Shown: positions 49,931-58,998 of the stretch, in pieces | Layout of the letters: every line of letters begins with the position of its first letter | Position numbering within the stretch: position 1 is the stretch's first letter | Assembly (NCBI RefSeq): GCF_000269965.1 | Contig: NC_017219.1 | Span: 2,108,001-2,172,000 of the forward strand | DNA: 64,000 nucleotides | Direction of reading: 5' to 3' | From: Bifidobacterium longum subsp. infantis ATCC 15697 = JCM 1222 = DSM 20088 | Lineage (GTDB): Bacteria > Actinomycetota > Actinomycetes > Actinomycetales > Bifidobacteriaceae | Notes under the pieces: model-generated | What the model saw: the letters and a program-made list of their open reading frames with translations, nothing else | What the model was told of the DNA's origin: nothing | Databases searched by the model: none | Program-made: the position numbers and the translations under genes

Positions 49931-50420
49931 TGGATTCAGCCACCTTTTCTTTCAGTTCGTTACGGTAATCCTCAAGCTTGTCGGCCAGTTCGGGCTCGAA
50001 GGCGGAGAGCATCTGCACGGCGAGCAGGCCGGCGTTGGTGGCACCGGAGTTGCCGACGGCGGTGGTGGCCACCGGAATGCCGCCGGGCATCTGCACGATG
50101 GACAGCAGCGAATCCCAGCCGGACAGGGCGTGGGAGCGCACGGGCACGCCGATTACGGGCAGTGTGGTCTGCGCGGCGATCATGCCCGGCAGGTGGGCGG
50201 CACCGCCGGCACCGGCGATAATGACCTTCAGGCCATTGGCGCGGGCGTTGTGCGCGAACTCGGCCATGAGCTCGGGCGTGCGGTGCGCGGAGATGACCTG
50301 CTTGTGGTAGGCGACGCCGAACTGGTCGAGAATATCGCAGGCGCGCTTCATGGTCTCCCAGTCGCTGGCCGATCCCATGACCACTGCGACTTCGGGCTTG
50401 GATTCATTTGCCATTATCAT
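49914..50420 (-). CDS. purE: N5-CAIR mutase
   Basis: PurE class I converts N5-CAIR to CAIR. The 168-residue protein has [20 protein letters not shown], the HRTPELM region ([15 protein letters not shown]), [15 protein letters not shown] and [20 protein letters not shown]. Two ATGs are available, 50420 and 50414; GGGAG upstream is better placed for 50414. It is the first gene of purE-purK-fur on the minus strand. No copy of the purC/purF motif was seen upstream. Confidence 0.95.
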   Translation of the reverse strand: MIMANESKPEVAVVMGSASDWETMKRACDILDQFGVAYHKQVISAHRTPELMAEFAHNARANGLKVIIAGAGGAAHLPGMIAAQTTLPVIGVPVRSHALSGWDSLLSIVQMPGGIPVATTAVGNSGATNAGLLAVQMLSAFEPELADKLEDYRNELKEKVAESNAQLV

Positions 50421-50542
50421 TTACTCCCTAGTTATTGAGAATAAGGCCCACTGTACGCTTGGGCGCTTACTTCGGCAACGCCTTGCGGTTTTCCCCGGGT
50501 CCGCCCCGCAGACCCGCTCCCCCGGCCCGTGAAGCCGGGCTC

Positions 50543-51535
50543 CTACAATGCGATGACGATCTTGCCGAACATGTCGCCGGCGATCATTCTGGCGAACGCC
50601 TCGGGGGCGCAGTCCAATCCGTCGACCACGGAATCGATCACCGGATGCAGGTCGGCGTGCTCCACGAAGCGCAGCAGCCGGGCGAAATCCTCGCGCGAAC
50701 CCATGGTGCAGCCCTGCACGCGGATGTCCTGGAAGAACAACCGGGTCAGTTCGGCACCGGGCTGGTCGCCGGTGGTGGCGCCGCAGATGGCGATGGTGCC
50801 GCCGGGACGCACCGACCGCACCGAATGACCCCATGTGGCCGCCCCCACGGACTCGATCACCGCATCGACCTTGCGCGGCAACCGCGCACCGGTCTCCAGC
50901 GCGGCCTTCGCGCCGAGTTTCAGCGCTTTGGCGCGCTTGTCCGCGTCGCGTGAGGTGACGAACACCTCCAGACCGGCGGCATGGGCGAGCTGGATGGCCG
51001 CAGTGGACACGCCGCCGCCCGCGCCCTGAATGAGCACGGAGTCGCCCGGCTTGATGCCGGCGGCATCGAACAACAGCGAGTAGGCGGTCAGCCAGCTGGT
51101 GCCGAGTGCGGCCGCCTCAGCCGTGGTGAGGTTTGCGGGCTTGGCGAACACGTTGGCGGACGGCACGGCAGTCTTCTCGGCCATCGTGCCGGGGTATTTC
51201 TCGGAGAGGATCGTGCGGCGCTCGCCCGGGGCCACGCCCGCGCCATCGGTGCCGACGAACGTGTACAGCACCACTTCGCTGCCGGCCTTGAGCCCATGCT
51301 TGCCGGGGATGTCCTCGTCCAGAATGCCCACGGCATCGGTGCCCAGGATCATCGGCGTCTGTTCGGCGGCGAGACCCACACCCTGTAACGACCAGACGTC
51401 GTGATGGTTCACGCTCACCGCACGCACCGAGACGGTCGACCAGAACGGGCGGGCCTGGGGTTCGGGCTGCTCGCCCACCGCCAACGCGGCAAGCGGATCG
51501 GCATGGTTGACGGTGGATGCGTATACGGCCTTCAT
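50543..51535 (-). CDS. Zinc-type alcohol dehydrogenase (MDR) family oxidoreductase
   Basis: A 330-residue medium-chain dehydrogenase/reductase. It starts MKAVYASTVNHADPLAALAV, has a GroES-like fold with VSVNHHDVWSLQGVGL and an NAD(P)-binding domain with SVLIQGAGGGVSTAAIQLAH near 155-175. The catalytic-zinc ligands of true alcohol dehydrogenases are not obvious, so a quinone-reductase-like activity is possible. ATG 51535 has an AAGGAG site; longer in-frame starts are unlikely. It is divergent from the DXS-like gene. Confidence 0.85.
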   Translation of the reverse strand: MKAVYASTVNHADPLAALAVGEQPEPQARPFWSTVSVRAVSVNHHDVWSLQGVGLAAEQTPMILGTDAVGILDEDIPGKHGLKAGSEVVLYTFVGTDGAGVAPGERRTILSEKYPGTMAEKTAVPSANVFAKPANLTTAEAAALGTSWLTAYSLLFDAAGIKPGDSVLIQGAGGGVSTAAIQLAHAAGLEVFVTSRDADKRAKALKLGAKAALETGARLPRKVDAVIESVGAATWGHSVRSVRPGGTIAICGATTGDQPGAELTRLFFQDIRVQGCTMGSREDFARLLRFVEHADLHPVIDSVVDGLDCAPEAFARMIAGDMFGKIVIAL

Positions 51536-51707
51536 TGCGCGCTCCTTGGTATCAAGGGAATTACCGCATTCATTGTCCCACATCGCGCAGCGAACGAATC
51601 ACCCATTTACGGAGATGTTGGGGGCATTGCTTCGTCATGTGGACCTCGGACAATGCCGGGCGTTAGCATTCAACTTCGGAAAGATTAGCGAAGGGAGATT
51701 CGAGGGT

Positions 51708-53855
51708 ATGCGCAACGCGTCAGGAAACGGATTTGATTCAAGCGATTCCCTCGCCGTCTCCGGCGCCGCCGAGGGGACCGCGCGCCTTCACGACATCCCC
51801 CCGAGCATTACCCCTTCCCATGGCGACGACTCCCATCTGCTGAGCCGCATTGCCAGCCCGGCCGATGTCAAGGCCCTTGCTCCCAACGAGCTCGCCGAAC
51901 TCTGCCGTGAGATTCGCGCCACGCTGCTGGCATATGGCCACCAACACGGCGGTCATATCGGCTCCAATCTGGGCATGGTGGAGGCCACGGTGGCCCTGCA
52001 TCGCGTATTCGATTCGCCGCGTGACCGCATCGTGTTCGACGTGTCCCACCAAAGCTACGTGCATAAGATGCTCACGGGCCGCGCCGACGCCTATCTGGAC
52101 CCAGACCGTTTCAGCGAGGTGACTGGCTTCACCAATCCGGATGAAAGCAAACACGACCAGTTCGTGCTCGGCCACACCGGTACCTCGATTTCACTGGCTT
52201 GCGGTTTGGCGAAAACCCGCGATATGGAAGGCCCGAACAGCGGCATCGGCAATGTGGTCGCCGTGATCGGGGACGGTTCGCTGAGTTCGGGCGTGGCGTT
52301 TGAAGGACTGAACAACGCGGCTGAGCAGGGCGGCAATCTCATCATTGTGTTCAACGACAATGAGATGTCGATTGCCGGCGATTTCGGTGGCATGTACGGT
52401 CCGCTCGCCCGCCTGCGCGCGTCCGGCGGCACCGCCCAGCCGAATCTGTTCAACGCGTTCGGTCTGGATTATCGGTATGTGGAATCCGGCAACGATGTTT
52501 CCGCGCTGGTCGCGGCTTTCGAGGAAGTGCGCAATATCGATCATCCGGTGGTGGTCCATATCCACACGCTGAAGGGCGCGGGATACGACGGCGCCGGTCA
52601 CGTGGCCGGCACATCCTCGGCCTCGGTCGGGAACGTCCATGAGCCGGATTCGGCAGTCTCCGACACCGGCGTGCGCCCCACGAGCAACGTGCTGCACAGC
52701 GAACCGTGGCATTCGGATCACTGCAATCTGTCCGATCACGAACCGCATGAGGGCCAGTGCGAGGCCTCACACTGGCAGAACCCGGATTCGGCCATCGGCA
52801 AGGCGGACAATCCGCGCAAGCATTACGGCAAGATGGCGATGGCGGCCCTCGAGCCCCGATTCGCCGACGAACCGGGGCTGGTGGTCATCTCCCCCGCCAC
52901 GCCGGGCTCCAACGGCATCACCCATGAATTCCGCGAACGCGCGGGCTCGCATTACGTGGACACGGGCATCACCGAATCGCATGCCGTGGCGTATGCCGCC
53001 GGCATCGCGCGGGCGGGCGGCACCCCCGTGGTGGCCACCACGGCGTCCTTCTTCCAACGCGCCTACGACCAGTTCTTCCAGGAGATGAGCCTGAACCGTT
53101 CGCGGGTCACGGTGCTTGATTTCCTGGGCGGCGTGTCTGCCTCGGACAATACGCATTCGGGCGCATATGACGTGGCGATGTTCGCCAACATCCCCGGGGT
53201 CACGATGCTGGCGCCGACCTCGGCCGACGAGTATCTGGCCGACCTCGCGTGGGCCACCGCGCCTTCCGGCGCCACGCACGCCCCCGACGGGCCGGTGGTG
53301 ATCCGCGTGCCCGGAGAGCCGCTGCTGTCGGCCGAGCGAGACCCGAGTCTGCTGCCGCTGACCGGCGGTCGGTTCGCGGCGCACCCCCGGCCTGCCACAA
53401 GGTCCCACGGCGACGACGGATACCGCATGCTGGACTGGCGCGTCAACCAGGCCGGGTCGGCGGTCGCGCTCATAGGCCTGGGCAACGCCTATCCGCTGGC
53501 CGAGCAAACGGCCGCCGCGCTGTGCGCGGACCACGGCATCACGGCGACGGTCATCGACCCGCGCCAATGCTCATCACTGGACTGCGCCACCCTGGAATCG
53601 TTGCGTGACGGCCACACACTGGTCGTCACTCTCGAGGACGGTCAGCGCGAAGGCGGCTGGGGCGAGAAGGTGACCGCATACTACGCGAATCATCACGTGC
53701 CCGAATGCGATGCGGCCGGCCACGATCGCAATCCGCGCGTGCTGAACTTCGGCGCGGACAAGGAATTCACCGACCGCGTGCCGCTGGACGTCTTGGACGA
53801 GCGGTATGGCCTGACGGTACATCAGGTGGTCGAATCGGTCACTCGTTGTTTTTGA
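51708..53855 (+). CDS. 1-deoxy-D-xylulose-5-phosphate synthase-like (transketolase family) protein
   Basis: A 715-residue ThDP enzyme in three transketolase-type domains. DXS-like motifs are FDVSHQSYVHKMLTGRAD, GHTGTSISLACGLA, the ThDP/Mg site GDGSLSSGVAFEGLNNA and FNDNEMSIA, and the catalytic Glu in DTGITESHAVAYAAG (canonical DXS has GIAEQHA). About 75 residues longer than typical DXS: a 30-residue N-terminus and a His-rich linker (LHSEPWHSDHCNLSDHEPHE) between the first two domains. It may be true DXS of the MEP pathway or a paralogue. ATG 51708 follows AAGGGAG. Its stop overlaps the convergent permease gene by 17 bp. Confidence 0.8.
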   Translation: MRNASGNGFDSSDSLAVSGAAEGTARLHDIPPSITPSHGDDSHLLSRIASPADVKALAPNELAELCREIRATLLAYGHQHGGHIGSNLGMVEATVALHRVFDSPRDRIVFDVSHQSYVHKMLTGRADAYLDPDRFSEVTGFTNPDESKHDQFVLGHTGTSISLACGLAKTRDMEGPNSGIGNVVAVIGDGSLSSGVAFEGLNNAAEQGGNLIIVFNDNEMSIAGDFGGMYGPLARLRASGGTAQPNLFNAFGLDYRYVESGNDVSALVAAFEEVRNIDHPVVVHIHTLKGAGYDGAGHVAGTSSASVGNVHEPDSAVSDTGVRPTSNVLHSEPWHSDHCNLSDHEPHEGQCEASHWQNPDSAIGKADNPRKHYGKMAMAALEPRFADEPGLVVISPATPGSNGITHEFRERAGSHYVDTGITESHAVAYAAGIARAGGTPVVATTASFFQRAYDQFFQEMSLNRSRVTVLDFLGGVSASDNTHSGAYDVAMFANIPGVTMLAPTSADEYLADLAWATAPSGATHAPDGPVVIRVPGEPLLSAERDPSLLPLTGGRFAAHPRPATRSHGDDGYRMLDWRVNQAGSAVALIGLGNAYPLAEQTAAALCADHGITATVIDPRQCSSLDCATLESLRDGHTLVVTLEDGQREGGWGEKVTAYYANHHVPECDAAGHDRNPRVLNFGADKEFTDRVPLDVLDERYGLTVHQVVESVTRCF

Positions 53856-55362
53856 TGGCGTCTAGGGCCGGGATTTTAACGGCTTTATTGGCCGGGCCGA
53901 AGCCGAACAGCAAGCCGATCAGCGTGGAAAACAGTACGGCGAACAGGAACAGCCACCACGGAATCACCGAATAACGGGTCACATTCTCGCCACCAACTAT
54001 CGCCTGCCGCAGTATGGTCCAGAGGGAGGCGCCGGACTGCGCGCCATCGCCGCCGCCCGGCGCACCGGGAGCACCACTCGCGTACAGCATTCCGGCGACG
54101 TTGATGCCCAGCGAGACCAGTCCGCTCAATGCGCAGCCGATCAGTCCGCCGAAGAATCCGATCGCGCCGGCCTCCGCGAGAAACATGATGCGGATGTCCC
54201 GCACATAGCAGCCGAGCGCCTTCATGATGCCGATCTCCCGCGTGCGCTCCGTGACGGACATGATCATCGTATTGGCGATGCCGATGGCCGCCACCAGCAG
54301 CGCGACCGCGCCGATGCCGCCCAGAATCAGCTGGACCGCCCGTGATTGCTCATCCATCGACCTGCGCATGTCCTCATAGGAGGAGGTCTCGTATCCCAAC
54401 GCCTTGATCTGCGATTCGACTTCGGGCACGGATCCGAGGTCGGCGGCCTTGACCAGCACCTGACTGTAGGTGTCGGATTTCCTGGCGGACGGATTGACCT
54501 TTGCGGCCAGCGCCTTCATCGCCTTCACATCCATGATCAGCCCATCGGAGGTGGCAAAGCCTTTGCCGTAGTCGCTCGCCGTGACGCCGCTGATCTGCAG
54601 GTCAAGGGTGATGTTTTCCGAGCGTCCCGCGGCGCCGCCCGCGCCCGCCGCACCGGCCGAACCGCCGCCCTGCATGGACATGGTGTACTGGTCGCCCTGG
54701 TAATTGACGCCGGTGGTCACGCGAATCCGCGTGACGAGCGGGTCGAAGAACGGCTTCTCGTCACGGCGGCCCTCGCATTGGGCGTCGGCGCCGGAGACGC
54801 ACGGGGGCGTCATGCCGTCACCCGCGCCCATGCGCCGCTCGCCGTTCCTCAGCGTGTCCAGGAACCCGTAGGCGAACGTCTCCCCGGCGAGCACCTGATC
54901 GTCGCGGAACGGTTTCTCGCCGCCGACGAGCTTGTAGCCCATACGGTCGAACTGCGTCATATCGACGCCCATGACCTGCACGTAATCATGGAGGTAACGC
55001 CCGCCGGCGCCGGCTCTGGCCGTCACGGTGTAGGGGAAGTCCATCATCGGCGTCACGCCGTCCACGCCGTTCATCGCACGGAAGGACTCCAGAGCCTTGT
55101 CGTCGAGCTTGGCGCCGCTCCCGGTCGACGAACCGCCCCGCTCCGCCCGGTCGGGGCCGCCGTCGGCATACACGGTGACGATGGACAGATCGCCCATGGA
55201 TTTGATCAAGGCGTTCATCTGCTCGTTGATGCCCTGGCCCAGCGAGACCATGAGCACGATCGAGCAGCAGCCGACGATGACGCCCAGCACGGTCAGGATC
55301 GTACGGGATTTGCGCCGCCATAGGTTCTGCCGGCAAAGTCGCAGGATGTCGCCGAATCGCAT
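53839..55362 (-). CDS. FtsX/MacB-type ABC permease
   Basis: A 507-residue permease with one N-terminal span (RTILTVLGVIVGCCSIVLMV), a large extracellular MacB-like domain of about 300 residues containing a Gly/Ala-rich loop (GGGSAGAAGAGGAAG), and three C-terminal spans (ILGGIGAVALLVAAIGIANT, AEAGAIGFFGGLIGCALSGL, WWLFLFAVLFSTLIGLLFGF). Its ATPase and a secreted partner lie just upstream. Such systems export peptides or act in envelope stress. ATG 55362 has TTGAAAGG; upstream in-frame codons are inside the previous gene. Convergent overlap with the DXS-like gene. Confidence 0.88.
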   Translation of the reverse strand: MRFGDILRLCRQNLWRRKSRTILTVLGVIVGCCSIVLMVSLGQGINEQMNALIKSMGDLSIVTVYADGGPDRAERGGSSTGSGAKLDDKALESFRAMNGVDGVTPMMDFPYTVTARAGAGGRYLHDYVQVMGVDMTQFDRMGYKLVGGEKPFRDDQVLAGETFAYGFLDTLRNGERRMGAGDGMTPPCVSGADAQCEGRRDEKPFFDPLVTRIRVTTGVNYQGDQYTMSMQGGGSAGAAGAGGAAGRSENITLDLQISGVTASDYGKGFATSDGLIMDVKAMKALAAKVNPSARKSDTYSQVLVKAADLGSVPEVESQIKALGYETSSYEDMRRSMDEQSRAVQLILGGIGAVALLVAAIGIANTMIMSVTERTREIGIMKALGCYVRDIRIMFLAEAGAIGFFGGLIGCALSGLVSLGINVAGMLYASGAPGAPGGGDGAQSGASLWTILRQAIVGGENVTRYSVIPWWLFLFAVLFSTLIGLLFGFGPANKAVKIPALDAIKNNE

Positions 55363-55373
55363 GGCCGAACCTT

Positions 55374-56540
55374 TCAACCCTTGCGGGAGGGGGCGGCGGG
55401 CGCGGGTGCCGTCCCGCCGGGCGCCGTCCCGTCGGGCGCCGAGGTGCGCGGGGACGCCTGATCGGCGGCTCCATCGCCCGGGGCCGCGCCTTCCCCGCCC
55501 GCGGACCAATCATCCCAATCCTCATCGATGTCGTTCTTCCCGGCCTTCCTCCTGCGGCGACGCACGAGCAGCACGATCGCCGTGATCACCGTCACAACGC
55601 CCACGGCGATGGCCACATACGCCGGCACCGGCAGCCCCCGATCGCCGCCGCGGCCTTCGACCGAATCGGACGCGCCGGGCTGGTCCGCCGCTGGCGCGTC
55701 GGCCACGGACACGGTGAGCGGGAATTCCTTGGTTTTGGTCTGTCCGTCGGAATCCTCGTACGTGACTTTGAGCGTGGTCTTCAGCTCGCCTGACGCGTGC
55801 GGCGTGAAGGCGTACCCGATCGTGCCGGTGGCGCCGGAAGCCACATTGCCCACGTACTGGGTTTTCATCGTGGCATCGAAACCTTCGCCCTCCATCGTGG
55901 CCTCGACGTTGGCGATATCGCCTTTGCCCTTGTTCACATATTCCATCGTGACCGTGTTTTCCTGGCCGGCGATCACCTGGTCGGGCACTACGGGATCACT
56001 GATTTCGAACCGGTCAGGCTGACTGATCGGCACGGAAATCTTGACGTCGGACTGGCTTGAGGAGCGGGCGCCGGCGTCCACATACTCGTATCGGAAGTTC
56101 ACGGTCACGGGCTGCGCGCCGCTTTTCGCGGAGGCGAGCGCCTGCATGGGCACGGTCTGCGTCATCGCGTACCCGGCCCACAGCGCGTCGACGTAGAACG
56201 TGTTCGTGCCGCCCGCGATGGCGAATCCCTCCGCGCCGTCCACGGTGACGACCATGTTCGTCACCGCCACCTGTCCCTTGTTCTGGAAGGTGAAGTCGAG
56301 GTTGAATTTGGATCCGGCGGCCACGGAATCACCGCCATACGCGAAGTTGGTGATGATGATGTTGGGCACCGGTCCGGCGAGCGGCGTGGCGCCGCCGTCG
56401 CTTCCCTGCGCGGCGCCTCCCGCGTCCGCGCCATCGACCGCATACGCCTGGCGCGGCAGGGAGACGACGGTGAGCGTCAGCGCGAGTGAGGACAGCAACG
56501 CCACGATGATGGCGATGGTGCGGCGGGTGAGATGCTTCAT
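55374..56540 (-). CDS. Secreted or membrane-anchored CARDB-like repeat protein
   Basis: A 388-residue protein. Signal peptide with cleavage likely after AYA (residue 34), then two beta-rich domains with IIITNFAYGGDSVAAGSKFN and ISDPVVPDQVIAGQENTVTM, resembling COG1361/CARDB modules, one membrane span (VAIAVGVVTVITAIVLLV) near residue 305 and a cytoplasmic tail of low complexity. It lies between the ATPase and permease of an exporter, with ATGA overlap at the upstream gene. It probably serves as an extracytoplasmic partner of the transporter; this is inference. Confidence 0.75.
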   Translation of the reverse strand: MKHLTRRTIAIIVALLSSLALTLTVVSLPRQAYAVDGADAGGAAQGSDGGATPLAGPVPNIIITNFAYGGDSVAAGSKFNLDFTFQNKGQVAVTNMVVTVDGAEGFAIAGGTNTFYVDALWAGYAMTQTVPMQALASAKSGAQPVTVNFRYEYVDAGARSSSQSDVKISVPISQPDRFEISDPVVPDQVIAGQENTVTMEYVNKGKGDIANVEATMEGEGFDATMKTQYVGNVASGATGTIGYAFTPHASGELKTTLKVTYEDSDGQTKTKEFPLTVSVADAPAADQPGASDSVEGRGGDRGLPVPAYVAIAVGVVTVITAIVLLVRRRRRKAGKNDIDEDWDDWSAGGEGAAPGDGAADQASPRTSAPDGTAPGGTAPAPAAPSRKG

Positions 56541-57301
56541 CGGTCTGCTCCTTGCATGCCTTGGCTGGATGGTGTGGATGATGCGGATGGGCGGGGAGTA
56601 GGGGATCCGGCACCGAGGAGCCGATCGCCGGTGATGCGACCATCGAGCAAGGTGACGATGCGATCGGCGTATGAGGCCATCTGCGGATCATGGGTGACCA
56701 GCACGATGGTCTGGTTGAAGTCATGGGCGAATGCGCAGATCATCGTCATGACCTCGGTTTTGGTTCTGGAGTCGAGGTTGCCGGTCGGCTCATCGGCGAA
56801 CACCACCTCGGGCTTGGTCACAAACGCCCGGGCGATGCCGACGCGCTGCTGTTGGCCGCCCGACATCTGGCGCGGGTAATGGCTGAGACGATGGCCGAGC
56901 CCGACTCGTTTGAGTACGCCACGCGCCGCACGTTCGCGCTGTTCCTTGGGCACGCCGTGGAACATCAGCGGCATTGCCACGTTTTCCAGCGCGGTCAGAT
57001 TGGGTAGCAGGTTGTACGACTGGAACACGAATCCGAGATGCTTTTGGCGGAAGGCCGCCAATTCGCGTTCGTCGAGCCTGCTGACGGGCACACCGCCGAT
57101 GCGCACGCCGCCGCGCGTCGGTTTTTCCATGCCGGCCAACTGGTTGAGCAGCGTGGATTTGCCGGAGCCGGACTCGCCGAAAATGCAGCAGATCTGGCCT
57201 TGCGGGATACTGAGATTGACACGGTCAAGCGCCACCACCGTCTCATCCTCGACGGGGTATTCCTTGCGTAGGTTTCTTACCTCGATGATTGCTCGCGGCA
57301 C
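56537..57301 (-). CDS. ABC exporter ATP-binding protein (MacB/LolD type)
   Basis: A 254-residue ATPase. Walker A GESGSGKST, Q-loop region LGFVFQSYNLLPNLTALENV, signature MSGGQQQRVGIARA, Walker B VVFADEPTGNLDS and the switch His VLVTHDP are all present. The start is taken as GTG 57301 (PRAIIEVRNLRKEYPVEDE), with GAAGAAGGG upstream; earlier codons to 57364 lack support. It is first in the ATPase, secreted protein, permease operon. Confidence 0.9.
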   Translation of the reverse strand: MPRAIIEVRNLRKEYPVEDETVVALDRVNLSIPQGQICCIFGESGSGKSTLLNQLAGMEKPTRGGVRIGGVPVSRLDERELAAFRQKHLGFVFQSYNLLPNLTALENVAMPLMFHGVPKEQRERAARGVLKRVGLGHRLSHYPRQMSGGQQQRVGIARAFVTKPEVVFADEPTGNLDSRTKTEVMTMICAFAHDFNQTIVLVTHDPQMASYADRIVTLLDGRITGDRLLGAGSPTPRPSASSTPSSQGMQGADR

Positions 57302-57502
57302 GGGCCCTTCTTCCTTCGTTCGTCGCCATTGGCGGACGCGCGATAGCTGGTTATTATCCAGCACATCTCAAATCAGAGTATAGCCGTTATGCAGGAGCCG
57401 CACCCCTTAAGGGTGTTCCCGGATGGCAGTGATAAGCATATAACCGCTGATCTCGAGGTCGACGGTTCAGGCTCCAGACGGACCCAGACCGGCATAATGC
57501 CC
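57302..57502. other. Intergenic region between the exporter operon and tRNA-Arg
   Basis: About 200 bp without a gene. It holds the promoter region for the leftward ATPase gene and a small palindrome CCTTAAGG at 57406-57413. Confidence 0.4.
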
Positions 57503-57544
57503 AAAAGCCCCTGGCCCCCACAAACGATGAGGAACCAAGGGCTT
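57503..57544 (-). terminator. Terminator of tRNA-Arg
   Basis: On the minus strand AAGCCCTTGG pairs with CCAGGGGCTTTT around a long loop and ends in a T-run, 10 bp downstream of the tRNA 3' end. Confidence 0.7.
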
Positions 57545-57553
57545 ATTACATCG

Positions 57554-57627
57554 TGACCCCGGACGGGCTCGAACCGTCGACCTTGAGATTAGAAGTCACA
57601 TGCTCTATCCAGCTGAGCTACGGGGCC
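57554..57627 (-). tRNA. tRNA-Arg (anticodon TCT)
   Basis: The minus strand folds as a tRNA: acceptor GGCCCCG/CGGGGTC (one G-U), D arm GCTC-AGCTGGATA-GAGC, anticodon loop CTTCTAA with anticodon TCT (complement at 57591-57593), T arm GACGG-TTCGAGC-CCGTC. The anticodon stem TGTGA/TCTCA has a central U-U mismatch. CCA is not encoded. Confidence 0.92.
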
Positions 57628-57703
57628 AAACTCATGTAAGTCTAGCCGTAGGGGTGTAAAACACCTCGGCGTAACGTCGGCTTGCACCGGTACCATCGGC
57701 GAT

Positions 57704-58912
57704 ATGGGGACAACGGAGAGCAACATAGATCACACCGCATCGGGCCAGACCGTCGCAGGCGATAGTGGTGAGCTCACTTTCACATACGCACAGGGTCGTT
57801 TTGCCAGTGAAGGCAGGGATTGGGAAAGCCCGGTTGTGACCAACATGACTGCATCCGTCTCTGCCGATGCCGGTAATGCCCTCGCCGGCAGCATCATCAA
57901 CACCGGCTCCAACAACACTTTCACCAGCACCACCGAATCGTCGCTTGCCACCCTGCTGTCCGACCAATGCCCGTTCGTTATCAAGGCCACCATTTTCGAG
58001 GGCAATGGCAAAAACGCCATTCGCGAACGTCACACATTCACCGGCTCGGTGCTGCGCCAGCTCGACCAAGCCAGCGCCCTGCTGAACGGCATCAACGAAT
58101 CCGGCCAACACCCGGCCATAGCCCTGCGCGAAGCATTGGTCAACGCACTGGAACATCGCGATTACACGTACTCCGGCCCCACACTGATCAATATCTTCGA
58201 TTCCCGCTTGGAGATCGTGTCGCTCGGCGGCCTGACCGATGGTTTGGAAATCAATGATCTACTCAACGGCGTATGCCAGCCACGCACCCCGCGTTTGGCT
58301 GAATTGTTCGCCGATCTGGGCCTCTGCGAGAACTGCGGTACCGGCATTCAACGCATTATGGACGCCTACGCGCAGAGCGCGGTCAGTCCGCAACTGCGCG
58401 TGGGCCCCACTTCGGTGGCAATGGTGCTGCCCATCCCGGTATCGGCCGAGGCCGCATCCTCGCATCGAACCGATACCGATGCATCCGCCGCGCCCAGCAC
58501 CACTGACGAGGCGCAGCGCGCCAAAATGTACTCATTCCCCACGATTCAGCGCATGACGGATAACGCCGCAGATGCTTTGGCCGGCGCACGCATCATCGGC
58601 TGCGCGCCATTGCAGACACTGATTCTCGGCAGCGGATTCGGCGAGCGCCCGGACGGTGACGATCAGGTCAGTACCCGCCCGCTCGATACGGCAACGCTGG
58701 AACCGTCGCCTCAAACGTTGGAGCAGTTCACGCTCAATTTCCTCGCGTTCCGCGGCGTGAAGCTCAGCCGTAAAACCATGCAGAAAGCGCTTGGTCTGAA
58801 CAAGGATCAGATGACGCAGCTCTTGGACCAGCTGGAGTTGAGCGGCAAGATCGAACGTCATACACACGCCAAGTCCACTACGTATTCGCTGGCACATGCC
58901 TCAGGACGGTAG
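57704..58912 (+). CDS. ATP-binding (AlbA_2/RecG C-terminal-type) regulator-like protein
   Basis: A 402-residue protein. Residues about 130-225 form a GHKL-type ATPase fold as in the C-terminal domain of AlbA_2/Schlafen-related regulators: LREALVNALEHRDYTYSG, IFDSRLEIVSLGGLTDG and GLCENCGTGIQRIMDAY. A C-terminal winged helix (SRKTMQKALGLNKDQMTQLL) ends it. The N-terminal AlbA_2 domain that normally precedes is not recognisable; the first 90 residues are Ser/Thr/Asn-rich. Function is unknown, probably nucleic-acid related. Start ATG 57704 lies 76 bp from the divergent tRNA-Arg. Confidence 0.75.
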   Translation: MGTTESNIDHTASGQTVAGDSGELTFTYAQGRFASEGRDWESPVVTNMTASVSADAGNALAGSIINTGSNNTFTSTTESSLATLLSDQCPFVIKATIFEGNGKNAIRERHTFTGSVLRQLDQASALLNGINESGQHPAIALREALVNALEHRDYTYSGPTLINIFDSRLEIVSLGGLTDGLEINDLLNGVCQPRTPRLAELFADLGLCENCGTGIQRIMDAYAQSAVSPQLRVGPTSVAMVLPIPVSAEAASSHRTDTDASAAPSTTDEAQRAKMYSFPTIQRMTDNAADALAGARIIGCAPLQTLILGSGFGERPDGDDQVSTRPLDTATLEPSPQTLEQFTLNFLAFRGVKLSRKTMQKALGLNKDQMTQLLDQLELSGKIERHTHAKSTTYSLAHASGR

Positions 58913-58998
58913 CGACCAGGGCGACAACGACCAAATCGTCAACAACCCAAGCAGCAACGACCAGAGCAATACAGCCCAAGGCGCGATAAAGCAGCAGC

